From positions 1 through 64,000 of the forward strand of contig NZ_CP073748.1 in the NCBI RefSeq assembly GCF_024398035.1: a stretch of 64,000 nucleotides of DNA, written 5' to 3'. This document shows, piece by piece, positions 13,109-22,100 of this stretch; position 1 is the first letter of the stretch; each line of letters begins with the position of its first letter. Under the pieces are notes generated by a model. That model saw only the letters and a program-made list of their open reading frames with translations, did not search any database and was not told where the DNA came from. This DNA is from Kordiimonas sp. SCSIO 12603 (lineage in GTDB: Bacteria; Pseudomonadota; Alphaproteobacteria; Sphingomonadales; Kordiimonadaceae). A program made the position numbers and the translations under genes.

Positions 13109-13491
13109 TCACTTACCCATATCAGGCGCTGTAAACTGGTTAATTCAGTGTTTGTATCTTCCATGGGTACAACACGAACGTTCAGAACAACAAATCTACC
13201 ACGGTCATTTGTAGCGATATCATCATTAGCAAACTCTTCTACAACAGCTTCCCAATGCAATTGGTTTTCATTTCCTTCACGGCGCACGATATCCCAATTG
13301 CCGTAACTGATTATTTCTTCCAGCTTTGACTTCGCGAGATGAAGGCTTTCCGCACGCCGTTCCAACAGAAAAACACGGCCAGGAACACGAGCCATTGCCG
13401 GATAGAGAGCTGCAAATGACAGCGACAAAATCAAAATTGCCACCACCATCTCAAGCAGAGAAAAACCCTTATCGTCCGTAAGCTGTATCAT
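13105..13491 (-). CDS. gspI: Type II secretion minor pseudopilin GspI
   Basis: This 128-residue minor pseudopilin has the prepilin motif DKGFSLLEMVVAILILSLSF (about 7-26). The short C-terminal globular domain has the usual GspI length. GspI begins the minor-pseudopilin tip with GspJ and GspK. The gene overlaps gspH and gspJ by 4 bases each. Confidence 0.88.
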   Translation of the reverse strand: MIQLTDDKGFSLLEMVVAILILSLSFAALYPAMARVPGRVFLLERRAESLHLAKSKLEEIISYGNWDIVRREGNENQLHWEAVVEEFANDDIATNDRGRFVVLNVRVVPMEDTNTELTSLQRLIWVSD

Positions 13492-13937
13492 AGCTCAACA
13501 TCTACCGCGCCAGACACCCAGTTCACTTTTAAATCAATACTGAGACGTCCATTCCTCAATGTAATCTCTCCACCAGATGAGCCACCACCGGGATAAAACA
13601 CCACCTGATTGTTTGCCTCTTCCGGCCAGAGCGAATTGGGGTTGAAATCAAGCTCTGTGCCTGTTGGCGCGTCAAGAAATTCATCAGTACCAACTATTCT
13701 GATTTGCCGTCCTTCAACAATTTCCAGTCGTGTAATCCTCTGTTCCTCAGCCGCCTGAATGCGCAAACTGCGAGCATTATTTGCAACGGTATAAGCAAAC
13801 TGTTTCATCTGATATTGGGGAATAAAGCGTGTGTAGGCATAAGGAGTTATTGCAACCACAAAAGATATGATCGCAATCACAACAAGGGCTTCAAGCAATG
13901 TGAAGCCGTCCTCAGCTTTCCCCCATCCATACTGCAT
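13488..13937 (-). CDS. gspH: Type II secretion minor pseudopilin GspH
   Basis: This 149-residue pseudopilin has the prepilin motif EDGFTLLEALVVIAIISFVV (about 9-28). The remainder is a short beta-rich domain with VNWVSGAVDVEL at the C-terminus, in line with GspH/FimT-like proteins. It sits between gspG (7-base gap) and gspI (4-base overlap), the standard position. Confidence 0.87.
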   Translation of the reverse strand: MQYGWGKAEDGFTLLEALVVIAIISFVVAITPYAYTRFIPQYQMKQFAYTVANNARSLRIQAAEEQRITRLEIVEGRQIRIVGTDEFLDAPTGTELDFNPNSLWPEEANNQVVFYPGGGSSGGEITLRNGRLSIDLKVNWVSGAVDVEL

Positions 13938-13944
13938 TGGTTAT

Positions 13945-14421
13945 CTAGCTATCACCAGCATCCACAGTTGCACCATCACGGCTTGAGATATCCAGATTTT
14001 CTCCAGCACCGCCATCAGCACCGTCAGCACCAAGTGTTCTGACAACAGGTAATTGGCCATCATCTGAAAGTGTATAGAGGTAATCATTCCCCCACGGATC
14101 AACGAGCTGAACCGCTTTATCGATATATGGGCCTTGCCAGTTAGCTGCACCGTCCGGTGCTGTGAGAAGAGCGTTCAAACCTTCAGCTTGTGTTGGAAAA
14201 CGCCCTACATCTACGCGGAAAAACTCCAGATCCGTTACAATTCGGTTCACTTCGATGCGGGCTGTATCAGTTTTAGCTTTCCCAAGCTGTCTGAGTACCA
14301 CTGGCCCCGCAAGACCAATAAGCAGTGTCAAAATCACCAGAACAACAAGTAGTTCCAACAGTGTAAACCCGTCATCTTCCGAAGCCCGACGGAAAAGGCT
14401 TTTTTTATCCAAGTGCAACAT
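13945..14421 (-). CDS. gspG: Type II secretion major pseudopilin GspG
   Basis: This 158-residue major pseudopilin builds the pseudopilus. The prepilin motif is DDGFTLLELLVVLVILTLLI (about 16-35). The GspG signature follows: FRVDVGRFPTQAEGLNALL, then NWQGPYIDK and DPWGNDYLYTLSDDGQ, including calcium-site acidic residues near the C-terminus. The start overlaps gspF by 17 bases. Confidence 0.94.
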   Translation of the reverse strand: MLHLDKKSLFRRASEDDGFTLLELLVVLVILTLLIGLAGPVVLRQLGKAKTDTARIEVNRIVTDLEFFRVDVGRFPTQAEGLNALLTAPDGAANWQGPYIDKAVQLVDPWGNDYLYTLSDDGQLPVVRTLGADGADGGAGENLDISSRDGATVDAGDS

Positions 14422-15625
14422 CGTTAATACTCATAATCCCTAATAAAACTGACCCAACTAACAAAGCTACAATGCCCCCCATTAAAAGGGTTAACAGCGG
14501 CGTCATAACATCAACAGCTTTTTCAAGCCGTGTTTCATATTCGCCTGCCATCAAGCCTGAAGATTCTTCAAGCATATCGCCAAGTTTGCCGGATTGTTCC
14601 CCAACCTTCGCGAAATGTAATACCAGAATAGGTAGCCATGTGATATTTTTTAATGCTTCAGAAAACAGTACCCCACGCCTTACATCTATATGTATAAGCG
14701 CAAGTTCTTCACGAACATGATCCATCTTCACCGCATCGATGCCCATTGAGATGGCTTTATCGAGCGCAAGCCCGCTATTCGTACACACCCCAACGGTTCT
14801 GATAAACCGAATAGTATCCGGTTCCAAAAGCCAGGAACGGAACCACTTAATGGAACACAACCGTTCATACCACAAAGCACGTTTGCCCGGTCGTTTCATA
14901 ACACTGAGCAACCAAAAGATTGCTGCCAGAAAACCAAGGCCAACCAATATCCAGTAATCTGCAAAAAAATCACCCATATCCATCAGCATTCGTGTGGCAA
15001 ACGGAAGCTTATCCTCATTACCTTTAAACAGCGGTTCAAACTGAGGCAACACGAACGTAATCACCAACACAAAGGTGGCGCATACCATCGCCACAAGAAT
15101 GGAAGGATATATAAGTGCACTTTTAATACGCTCCCGAAACGAGAGAGCTTTATCCATTGAATGCGCAATGGCCTCAAGCGTCGCAGGCAGAGAGCCAGAA
15201 ACCTCACCCGCTTGAACGGCTGCCACGGTTTGAACAGGGAATTCATCAGGGTATTTGGAAAGTGCTGTCGCCAAACTTTCCCCGCTTCTCACTTGCTCAA
15301 GCACATCTTCAAGCTGCTTGATAAACAGTTCGCGCGTTTGCATGTTAATAACAAGCTTAAGCCCATCATCAACGGAAAGTCCTGCTTTAAGAAGTCTACC
15401 TAGATCACGGAGAAACGCGTGAATGTCCCGTGGTTTTGCTTTTGCAAAAAACGTAATGGGCTCATTCAGGCGCATAGCAAACGTTGGCCCACCGTCTGAG
15501 ATATCAAGCGGCGTTAAACCGCGCCTGTATAGCTCTTCTGAAGCTGCAGCCAGATCAAGAGCATCCAGTTTACCAGTTTCAACTTCACCGCTTGCATCAA
15601 GGCAGCGGTATGCAAATTCAGGCAT
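14405..15625 (-). CDS. gspF: Type II secretion inner-membrane platform protein GspF
   Basis: This 406-residue polytopic protein is the membrane core of the assembly platform. It shows the duplicated GspF/PilC domain (about 65-190 and 270-395), with transmembrane segments near 168-190, 220-240 and 375-400. Recognisable motifs include FLRDLGRLLKAGLSVDDGLK and HFAKVGEQSGKLGDMLEESS. It shares one base with the gspE end and overlaps gspG. Confidence 0.94.
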   Translation of the reverse strand: MPEFAYRCLDASGEVETGKLDALDLAAASEELYRRGLTPLDISDGGPTFAMRLNEPITFFAKAKPRDIHAFLRDLGRLLKAGLSVDDGLKLVINMQTRELFIKQLEDVLEQVRSGESLATALSKYPDEFPVQTVAAVQAGEVSGSLPATLEAIAHSMDKALSFRERIKSALIYPSILVAMVCATFVLVITFVLPQFEPLFKGNEDKLPFATRMLMDMGDFFADYWILVGLGFLAAIFWLLSVMKRPGKRALWYERLCSIKWFRSWLLEPDTIRFIRTVGVCTNSGLALDKAISMGIDAVKMDHVREELALIHIDVRRGVLFSEALKNITWLPILVLHFAKVGEQSGKLGDMLEESSGLMAGEYETRLEKAVDVMTPLLTLLMGGIVALLVGSVLLGIMSINDVALG

Positions 15626-17337
15626 TATCCCCGCTCCCTCGTTACCCGCAGCACTTCAGTAAGCGAGGTTTCACCAGCCCGCACTTTTTCAAGCCCATGG
15701 GCGAACAAATCCCGCATACCACCAGCTTTGGCAATTTCTTCAAGTTCAGTACCGCTTTTGCGTTCAAGAATGGCGCGTTCTATGTCTTTCCCGAGCTCAA
15801 AAACTTCTGCGATCATAGTCCGGCCCGCATAGCCAGATTGGTGGCATACCTCACAGCCCTTTGCCGTATGAAACGGGCCATCTGCTTGGGTAAGGCCAAT
15901 ATCCTCAAGCACAGCATCTGGCACATTATCTTCTTCCACACACTCGCGGCATAAAGTTCGGATAAGCCGCTGCGCCATCACAAGCCTTACGGTGGAAGCA
16001 ATCAGATAATCTTCCACCCCCATATCAAGTAGGCGTGTTATAGCTGCTGCCGCGCTGTTGGTATGGAGTGTCGAGAGCACCAAATGACCTGTAAGCGAGG
16101 CCTGAATAGCAATAGAGGCGGTTTCTTCATCCCGGATTTCCCCCACCATAATCACGTCAGGGTCCTGCCGCAGAAACGCTCTGAGCGTGTTCGCAAAGGT
16201 GCGGCCAATGCGGGCATCGACCTGCACTTGCCCGAGCCCATTAAGCACATATTCCACCGGGTCTTCTACGGTAAGGATTTTACGTTCTGGCTCGTTCAGT
16301 TCTGAAAGCCCCGTATAAAGCGTGGTGGTTTTACCGGAACCCGTTGGGCCAGTAACCAGCACAATGCCGTCTGGTTTCTTAACTGCACTGCGGAACGGCT
16401 CTCGCACCTTTTCATCAAAACCGAGTGCATCAAAATCCAGTACCACAGCACCACGATCAAGCAGGCGGAGCACCACAGCTTCCCCTTGCGCGGTTGGAGC
16501 TGTTGAAACACGGAAATCAATTTCCTTACCGTGGGCCCTAACACGCATACGGCCATCTTGCGGCAAGCGGCGCTCCGCAATATCCAGCCCGCTCATAATC
16601 TTGAGGCGTGAAACGACAGCGGCAGAGATATCCCTGCTGGGGCTCTGTACCTCTTTAAGCATGCCGTCCACCCGCAAGCGGATTTGAAGGATACCATCAA
16701 TGGGTTCCACATGAATATCCGACGCCCGCCGGTGGAGTGCATCATCAATCAAACGGTCCACAAACCGGATAACAGGTGCATCTGTCGCCAGTTCCTTCAG
16801 CCTGTCCACATCCTCTGAAATGGCCAGCAAATCAGTTTCATCATCAAAGGAACTGTCACCGCCCATATAAAGCCGGTTAATCGCTGCCTCAAGCTTTCTA
16901 AGTGTAGTGATTTTAATATTGATCGGCTTGCCGGCCGCGAACTCAAGTCCCTTTCGGGCGAAATCATCGGTTGGGTCCGCCATCAGCACAGCCAGCGTAT
17001 CACCGTGATCATAAACCGGCAGGATTTTGGAACTGTTGAGAAAGGTAGTATTCAGCCCCGGGATATCCACAGGCTCATGGGGGAAATCAATATCTTCCGC
17101 GAGCGGCAAGCCAAAATGAACGCTAAACTTTTCAGCGAGTGCCTCCTCGGAAAACAAACCAAGGCCCGCGAGTGTTTCAGCAAAACTTTGTCGCGCTTCT
17201 GAGAGAACATCAAGCACACGTGCCCAAGACGCCGCAGACAATTGCTGCTGCGCGACAAGCGCTTCACCGAAATCCTGATATGCCCCCAAGTCGCCCCCGA
17301 CAGGAAAATTAAACAAAAGTATAAGAGAATTATACAA
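15625..17337 (-). CDS. gspE: Type II secretion ATPase GspE
   Basis: This hexameric ATPase powers pseudopilus assembly. Up to 570 residues: an N-terminal GspL-binding region, then Walker A GPTGSGKTTTLYTGL near residue 335, the Asp box and Walker B (DPDVIMVGEIRDEETA), the His box (SLTGHLVLSTLHTNSA) and a tetra-cysteine zinc site (CREC and CEVC pairs near 460 and 490). The call uses a TTG start at 17337 with a weak ribosome site. A TTG at about 17289, after a G-rich stretch, is a plausible alternative. It is the first gene of the operon. Confidence 0.94.
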   Translation of the reverse strand: MYNSLILLFNFPVGGDLGAYQDFGEALVAQQQLSAASWARVLDVLSEARQSFAETLAGLGLFSEEALAEKFSVHFGLPLAEDIDFPHEPVDIPGLNTTFLNSSKILPVYDHGDTLAVLMADPTDDFARKGLEFAAGKPINIKITTLRKLEAAINRLYMGGDSSFDDETDLLAISEDVDRLKELATDAPVIRFVDRLIDDALHRRASDIHVEPIDGILQIRLRVDGMLKEVQSPSRDISAAVVSRLKIMSGLDIAERRLPQDGRMRVRAHGKEIDFRVSTAPTAQGEAVVLRLLDRGAVVLDFDALGFDEKVREPFRSAVKKPDGIVLVTGPTGSGKTTTLYTGLSELNEPERKILTVEDPVEYVLNGLGQVQVDARIGRTFANTLRAFLRQDPDVIMVGEIRDEETASIAIQASLTGHLVLSTLHTNSAAAAITRLLDMGVEDYLIASTVRLVMAQRLIRTLCRECVEEDNVPDAVLEDIGLTQADGPFHTAKGCEVCHQSGYAGRTMIAEVFELGKDIERAILERKSGTELEEIAKAGGMRDLFAHGLEKVRAGETSLTEVLRVTRERG

Positions 17338-17466
17338 TCACGGAGAAAACAGACAACTTAAAACTGTTATATAATAGGAATTGTGATCAAGACGCCCTTG
17401 TACGCGCTATTGGAGTTTTACCGTCAAAGGCCAGATAGAGTGCAATCACAATTACTGCTTCCCTTT

Positions 17467-17522
17467 AGCAACTAAATCACACCAGCAAACGCATGAACAT
17501 ACCTCTCATGCGAAGGCGGAGC
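17467..17522. repeat. 56-bp direct repeat A bounding toxin/immunity cassette
   Basis: The 56 bases align without gaps to 18191-18246, with about 49 identities. The core contains an inverted repeat (CGCATGA ... TCATGCG, 17490-17512) whose stem is kept by a G-T pair where the two copies differ. It lies just past the 3' end of the immunity gene at 17550. The two copies bracket the orphan toxin tip and its immunity gene exactly, so I read them as the borders of one cassette. Confidence 0.75.
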
Positions 17523-17549
17523 TTATTGCGGTTCCATAGCAAAAAATCT

Positions 17550-17990
17550 TTATAAAAAGTCTGCTTCCCTATTTAGATCCATTCGATCACTCCAAATTGG
17601 CGCATCCTGCAATACTTGTTTAAAGCCTGTCGAAGTCCAACTTAGTAGCCCAGACCTCAATTCCAGCCGATAGTCCATATATATTAATTCCCCATTAGGT
17701 GTTGGCCGAGAATTAAACCTCTCTAGACTTACAACATCCACAACATCTGATAGACCGCAGTCCAATTGAATCTTCAAATTTTTTACATTATCAAAAAACA
17801 GCCGTGCCGGCGCCACTAAGAATTTTTCATTCTTCTTACTCAACGGAGATTCTAAAACATAATCTAGCCATAAAGTGAATATCCCATCAACACCAGGTAA
17901 AGACCACCCATATATGCGACTTAATGACCACCCCATCTGCTCAAAGTCCGCTGTATTCCATATATGTCTACTAGTCGTCGCTCCTGTCAT
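17550..17990 (-). CDS. Probable immunity protein for the orphan toxin tip
   Basis: This 146-residue cytoplasmic-looking protein has no signal or membrane segment. It is rich in Trp, Asp and Leu (for example MGWSLSRIYGWSLPGVDGIF and IWSDRMDLNREADFL), in the style of polymorphic-toxin immunity proteins. I do not recognise a named family. Its ATG (17988-17990) follows the stop codon of a decapitated toxin fragment (17993-17995) by two bases, the usual toxin-immunity spacing. It lies inside the interval bounded by the 56-bp repeats. The function is inferred from context only. Confidence 0.6.
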   Translation of the reverse strand: MTGATTSRHIWNTADFEQMGWSLSRIYGWSLPGVDGIFTLWLDYVLESPLSKKNEKFLVAPARLFFDNVKNLKIQLDCGLSDVVDVVSLERFNSRPTPNGELIYMDYRLELRSGLLSWTSTGFKQVLQDAPIWSDRMDLNREADFL

Positions 17991-17992
17991 TA

Positions 17993-18190
17993 CTATGAGC
18001 CTTCCTTCTTTTTTAAATACTTTTTCACTGTTCGTATATCTTGTTTTGTCATTGTCCTTACATTCTTACGATCTTTATTTAAATGCGTCTCACCTGTACG
18101 TGGGTTAACGTTTTTATGCGATTGTTGCACATGAGGAGTATCCACCCCCCTATGAGATGCACCTTTCAGATCAAAATGCTGCTTATACTT
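17993..18190 (-). pseudogene. Orphan polymorphic-toxin C-terminal tip without a start codon
   Basis: On the minus strand an open frame ending at TAG (17993-17995) reads about 65 residues, starting KYKQHFDLKGASHRGVDTPH and ending in a Lys/Arg-rich tail with NPRTGETHLNKDRKNVR. The mix of H-F-D-L-K-G, T-P-H-V-Q and N-K-D-R-K-N-V-R looks like the C-terminus of an RHS/polymorphic nuclease toxin; a type-24-like toxin is possible. The frame continues into repeat B but hits TGA near 18230, and there is no good start codon or ribosome site. It therefore resembles a displaced or stored toxin tip of the kind known next to rhs and cdi genes. Immunity gene 17550-17990 follows directly. Confidence 0.6.
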
Positions 18191-18246
18191 AGCAGTTAAA
18201 TCACACCATAGAACGCATGAGCATACCTCTCATGCGAAGGCGAAGC
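18191..18246. repeat. 56-bp direct repeat B bounding toxin/immunity cassette
   Basis: Second copy of the repeat at 17467-17522, in the same orientation, with the same hairpin (CGCATGAG and CTCATGCG arms, 18214-18236). It sits immediately 5' (minus-strand sense) of the orphan toxin tip. Repeat-to-repeat distance is 724 bases. Confidence 0.75.
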
Positions 18247-18338
18247 CGTTTTTCAGCTCTAAAAAATGAATGATCAAAAATCTTACTACATTAAATACCT
18301 TACAGATCAAATACTTACAGTAATTTTACATCAAGTTT

Positions 18339-18355
18339 CTTACTACCGTAGTAAG
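18339..18355. promoter_or_regulatory. Perfect palindrome CTTACTAC-C-GTAGTAAG
   Basis: An 8-bp perfect inverted repeat with a one-base centre lies in the otherwise empty 18247-18454 interval. Another CTTACTAC half-site occurs at 18282-18289 and an AGTAAGA follows near 18360. It could be an operator upstream (minus-strand sense) of the orphan toxin/immunity cassette, or a leftover of a mobile element. No regulator is adjacent. Confidence 0.35.
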
Positions 18356-18454
18356 ATTTAGTAAGACGATATCATTCCATAATATCAAACGTTTACCTAA
18401 AAGCACATCCGTGCGTCAGAGGTGTAAACAATTCGCGCCTAATCGCTAAGGAAT

Positions 18455-18643
18455 CTATAAGGCTGAGATGAATGAGAACATTGTTTCAATCGCTTGTACT
18501 TCTGTAACACCTTCTGGCAACTGCAATGTTTCGCTGAACGTATTCGTTCCTTCCGCTGCATTACTGACATCTGCTGGTCGGTTTACACCGCTGGTTAGAG
18601 TTCCCCAAATTGTGCCGTCACGTCTCGGATAATGAAACATCAT
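18455..18643 (-). CDS. Doubtful 62-residue open frame
   Basis: A small frame reads MMFHYPRRDGTIWGTLTSGV and ends at 18455. It starts 10 bases past the terminator that closes the immunity gene at 18749. The open frame extends upstream through that terminator without a stop. I recognise no family. It may be a fragment of an earlier toxin module or chance. Confidence 0.2.
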   Translation of the reverse strand: MMFHYPRRDGTIWGTLTSGVNRPADVSNAAEGTNTFSETLQLPEGVTEVQAIETMFSFISAL

Positions 18644-18652
18644 ATTAGCTGC

Positions 18653-18684
18653 AAAAAAAAGGCTCCCAGCAGACGCAGGGAGTC
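18653..18684 (-). terminator. Rho-independent terminator after the RHS immunity gene
   Basis: On the minus strand a 7-bp stem (GACTCCC / GGGAGCC arms, one wobble position) with a 10-base loop is followed by eight T residues. It lies about 65 bases after the stop of the immunity gene at 18749, so it probably ends the transcript of the 26465-30643 / RHS / immunity operon. Confidence 0.8.
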
Positions 18685-18748
18685 TCGAGATGATTGAACA
18701 AATAAGGATGTGCCATATTGCAAACGCATAACGAGACCACCATTAGAA

Positions 18749-19123
18749 TCACAAAGGATGAATAATCAATTCCAGATCACTACACTGTACCTCTAATTCA
18801 CCCCAATCTCCTGATAAAAAGAAAGCACCTTGGTGACTTTGGAAGCTATCAATATTTCCAAAGTCAATTTCGTTATCTGCATCTATTGACGCCTTCATAT
18901 AGATCTTGTTCCAGACTACACGAGCCAAGCGTTCAAATCTTAAATCTGCCAGGCGATAGCAATATTCTTCACTCGGCTTCGGAGCAGAATACTGGGCATG
19001 ACATTCCAACAGAACAAGGTCCAATTGGAACACAATAGCGTTTCGATCGTATACGATCGAACGGACAAAGGAATCCTCTAGATACACGTCCTGCAAAACT
19101 TCTATTTGGTGATACGGGTTCAT
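18749..19123 (-). CDS. Probable immunity protein of the RHS toxin
   Basis: This 124-residue acidic protein has no signal or transmembrane segment and no family I recognise. Its ATG overlaps the TGA stop of the RHS gene as ATGA, giving translational coupling. The position directly after the toxin tip, the small size and the acidic composition (many Asp/Glu, ending [11 protein letters not shown]) are what is expected for the cognate immunity protein that binds the 105-residue RHS tip. The function is inferred from position. Confidence 0.7.
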   Translation of the reverse strand: MNPYHQIEVLQDVYLEDSFVRSIVYDRNAIVFQLDLVLLECHAQYSAPKPSEEYCYRLADLRFERLARVVWNKIYMKASIDADNEIDFGNIDSFQSHQGAFFLSGDWGELEVQCSDLELIIHPL

Positions 19124-22100
19124 TTTTTCCTGTCATCAATAATTGGCGTATGATTTTCGGGACTCTTTCTCGTTACAGGCTGACCTGCAGAATTCACCCT
19201 CTGACCACTTGAATCCTTTAATTCTACGTGAGGGCCTGCACTACCCGGAGCCCTAGCGCTTCCACCTTTAATCGTCACACGTGCAACGCCATTCTCATCG
19301 ACCATTTTCAACGGACCGTTTGCTGTTTGTGAAGGTGTGAAACCTACGTCTTGGGACTTCTGAATGATATCCGATGCTTTGGTTGACCCGTTGGAATCTA
19401 TCATAGAACCAACTTGAGCGCCGCGACCTCCGGTTTCACAATTATGCACAAGCACACTGAGATTACCAACGAAATAGGTATGGAAGTCAGCGACAGTCAG
19501 ATTGTAAGTGCCGTCCTTGCGATTTGTATTGTGAACAGAGGTAATAACCAGAACATTCTGCTCTTCGTCCTCAACCCGCATACCGAAAGTCAGCTCATCA
19601 GTACGTTTCCATCCTTGGCCATCAACCCACCAAGGGTGTTCATCGGTGGTTTCAAAAGTCTCGGTTTCCCCGGCTGCATTCTGAACAGTCAGTTCCCAAA
19701 TCACCCGTTCATGACGTGGGATAAAGTCAGTAACTTCTTTAAGTTCCTGCTCACCTGTCTCGGGATTGCGTGACCAAACAAGGTCACCGACCTTAATGTC
19801 TTCGATGTTCTTAAGACCATCTTTGGTCAGGACCTGCGTACCTGCAACGAAACAGCAACCGCCTTTTCTAAACGCCTGAACTGCATTAGCGCCTGCTTTT
19901 ACATCCCGCGCACTCACTGGCGAGAATATCTCTGAAGCCAAGGACGCAGCCGCTAAAAGCCGAGTTCCTGTGGAAGCACTACTATCTGTTACTGTGTTAA
20001 AATCTTCGACAGCCCCGGCAACAGTCGACGCAATATCACCACCCTTAATAGCAACTTTGATAATCTTAGCTACCAAGCCGAAAGCAAAATTACCCGTTGG
20101 ATCGGTATTATTTACCGGATCGTTTGCGGTGTAGCCATAAAGGTTCATGTTGTCTTCATAACCAATTGGGTCGGTTTGAAGGAAGCGGCCTAGCTCGCTG
20201 CTATAATAGCGGGCGCGGTAGTAATAAAGGCCGGTTTCTGCATCGTACCTACGGCCTGTGTAGCGGAACGGTTGGCCATCTTCCGGTTGGCCCGGCACAC
20301 CAAAGGCATCATAGGTATAGCGCTGTTCAAGACGAAGGCTTTCCGCACCGGACATGCCAATGATACTACCCTGATGATCCGCATGGTAATATTGCTGCTC
20401 ACCCACCTGATTACCGTCAGAATCGTAAGCGATATAGATAAGCCGTTCATCAATATTTGCACCGTGTACATATTGACGGGTTACATAACTACGACCGGGA
20501 AACGATGCATAATCCGCGATTGGCTCATCGCCTTCATATAAATACTGAGTACGTACACCATTAACCGTTTTAGCAAACCGGCGGCCTTTGGCATCATAAT
20601 CATACCTGACTGACATACCCGCTTTGGATGCACTTACCAATCGGTTTTCGCCGTCATATGCATAGACCCAATCACCATTGCGAATAAGGTTACCATTTGC
20701 ATCATATTCCATTGCCGGACTAGAGGATGTTTGCGTTACATTTTCTTCATCCAGCTCAGCATTATCTACCTGCACATATTGGTTCAGGCCATTTACTTCA
20801 TAGTCCACCTGCTTGTTTTGACGCGGCAGATATTGATAGATGGAATTTGAAAGGTCACGGCTAATCACCTGATTAGCTTTATTGTAACCAAAGCTGTAGA
20901 CAACATCCTGTGATGGCAGGGCTTTTTGAGCCGCTACATCAAAGGATTCCTTAAAATCATGACTGATGGTTTTAAGCGCACTATCTACTTCGTAGGTATA
21001 GGTAACAGGAACAGAAGCAAGCCCCGGCGATTTAAAGCTTTTACCTGTCATGCGGGACAGCGCATCATAGCTATAGCGCACCCGTTCCTCACCGTCGAGG
21101 TGAACCGCTTGCATGCGGTTCAAAGCGTCATAGGTAAAGGTAAAGTTTTTCAAAACATCCGGATACGTGAGGCCAATACGGTTACCTGCTTGATCTAACG
21201 TTCTTGTAATACGACGTCGATTTTGAGTTTCTGCAACTAAACGGCCTGCTGTATCATACTCATAGGACGTATCAGTTGTATATGCCCCGTCATGATAGCC
21301 ACCAGCACTATCACGAGCGCCCCAATGCCGAGTTTGGGAAACTTCGCGGCTCGCCAAATCATATTTATATCTGCTAGACGATTCTACCACCGCCCTTGTT
21401 GCTGAGCCAAATCGTACAGTACGGGCAACTAGACGGTTCAATGCATCATAGCCAGTACGAATATAGAGTCGATTACGGGTTTGTTTAACTGTCAGATTAC
21501 CGTTAGCATCATACCCATATGCTTCATAATCGGTTGTAGATGCAACACCTGCCCCTTTGGTTTTTGAAGGGAAGTATGTTCGGCTCAACCTGTCATAATT
21601 ATCATAGGTATATTCAGTACGGTTACCGTTCGCATCAGTTACAGATGCTACCTGTGCTGTTTCTGTATAGCTGTAAGTTTGATAATCCTGCTGGATATCA
21701 GTGCCGAACGCACGGATAAGGCGACGCATTTGACCATCAATAAAATACACACTTTTAGTGGTGCGGTTCTCTGGATCTGTCACCAGCGACACACGATCCT
21801 GGCTATCATAGCTGCTTCTGGTGATAGCGCAGGATGATAATCCACGATTAAGGGTATTGCCTGAATAACATTCAGGGCTGAATATTTCATATTCCTGACC
21901 AGTAGCGGTATAATTCATACCGGAAACCTGAAGGAGTGCACCACCGATATCCCTTAGTTCCGACCGCACTACACGGCCGTTCAAATCATAAATTGTGGTC
22001 GTTTTCGTACCGATTGCATTTGTTACAGAAACCGGACGGCGCACACCATCAAAGGTACTTGTAGTAATATCCTGCACGTCTGTACGCGGGCCATCTGCGC

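Noticed and set aside
19755-20200. Hint domain as a true intein in the RHS gene
   Set aside because: No endonuclease domain and no extein continuing after it except a short tip with an overlapping immunity gene; a pretoxin Hint fits better.
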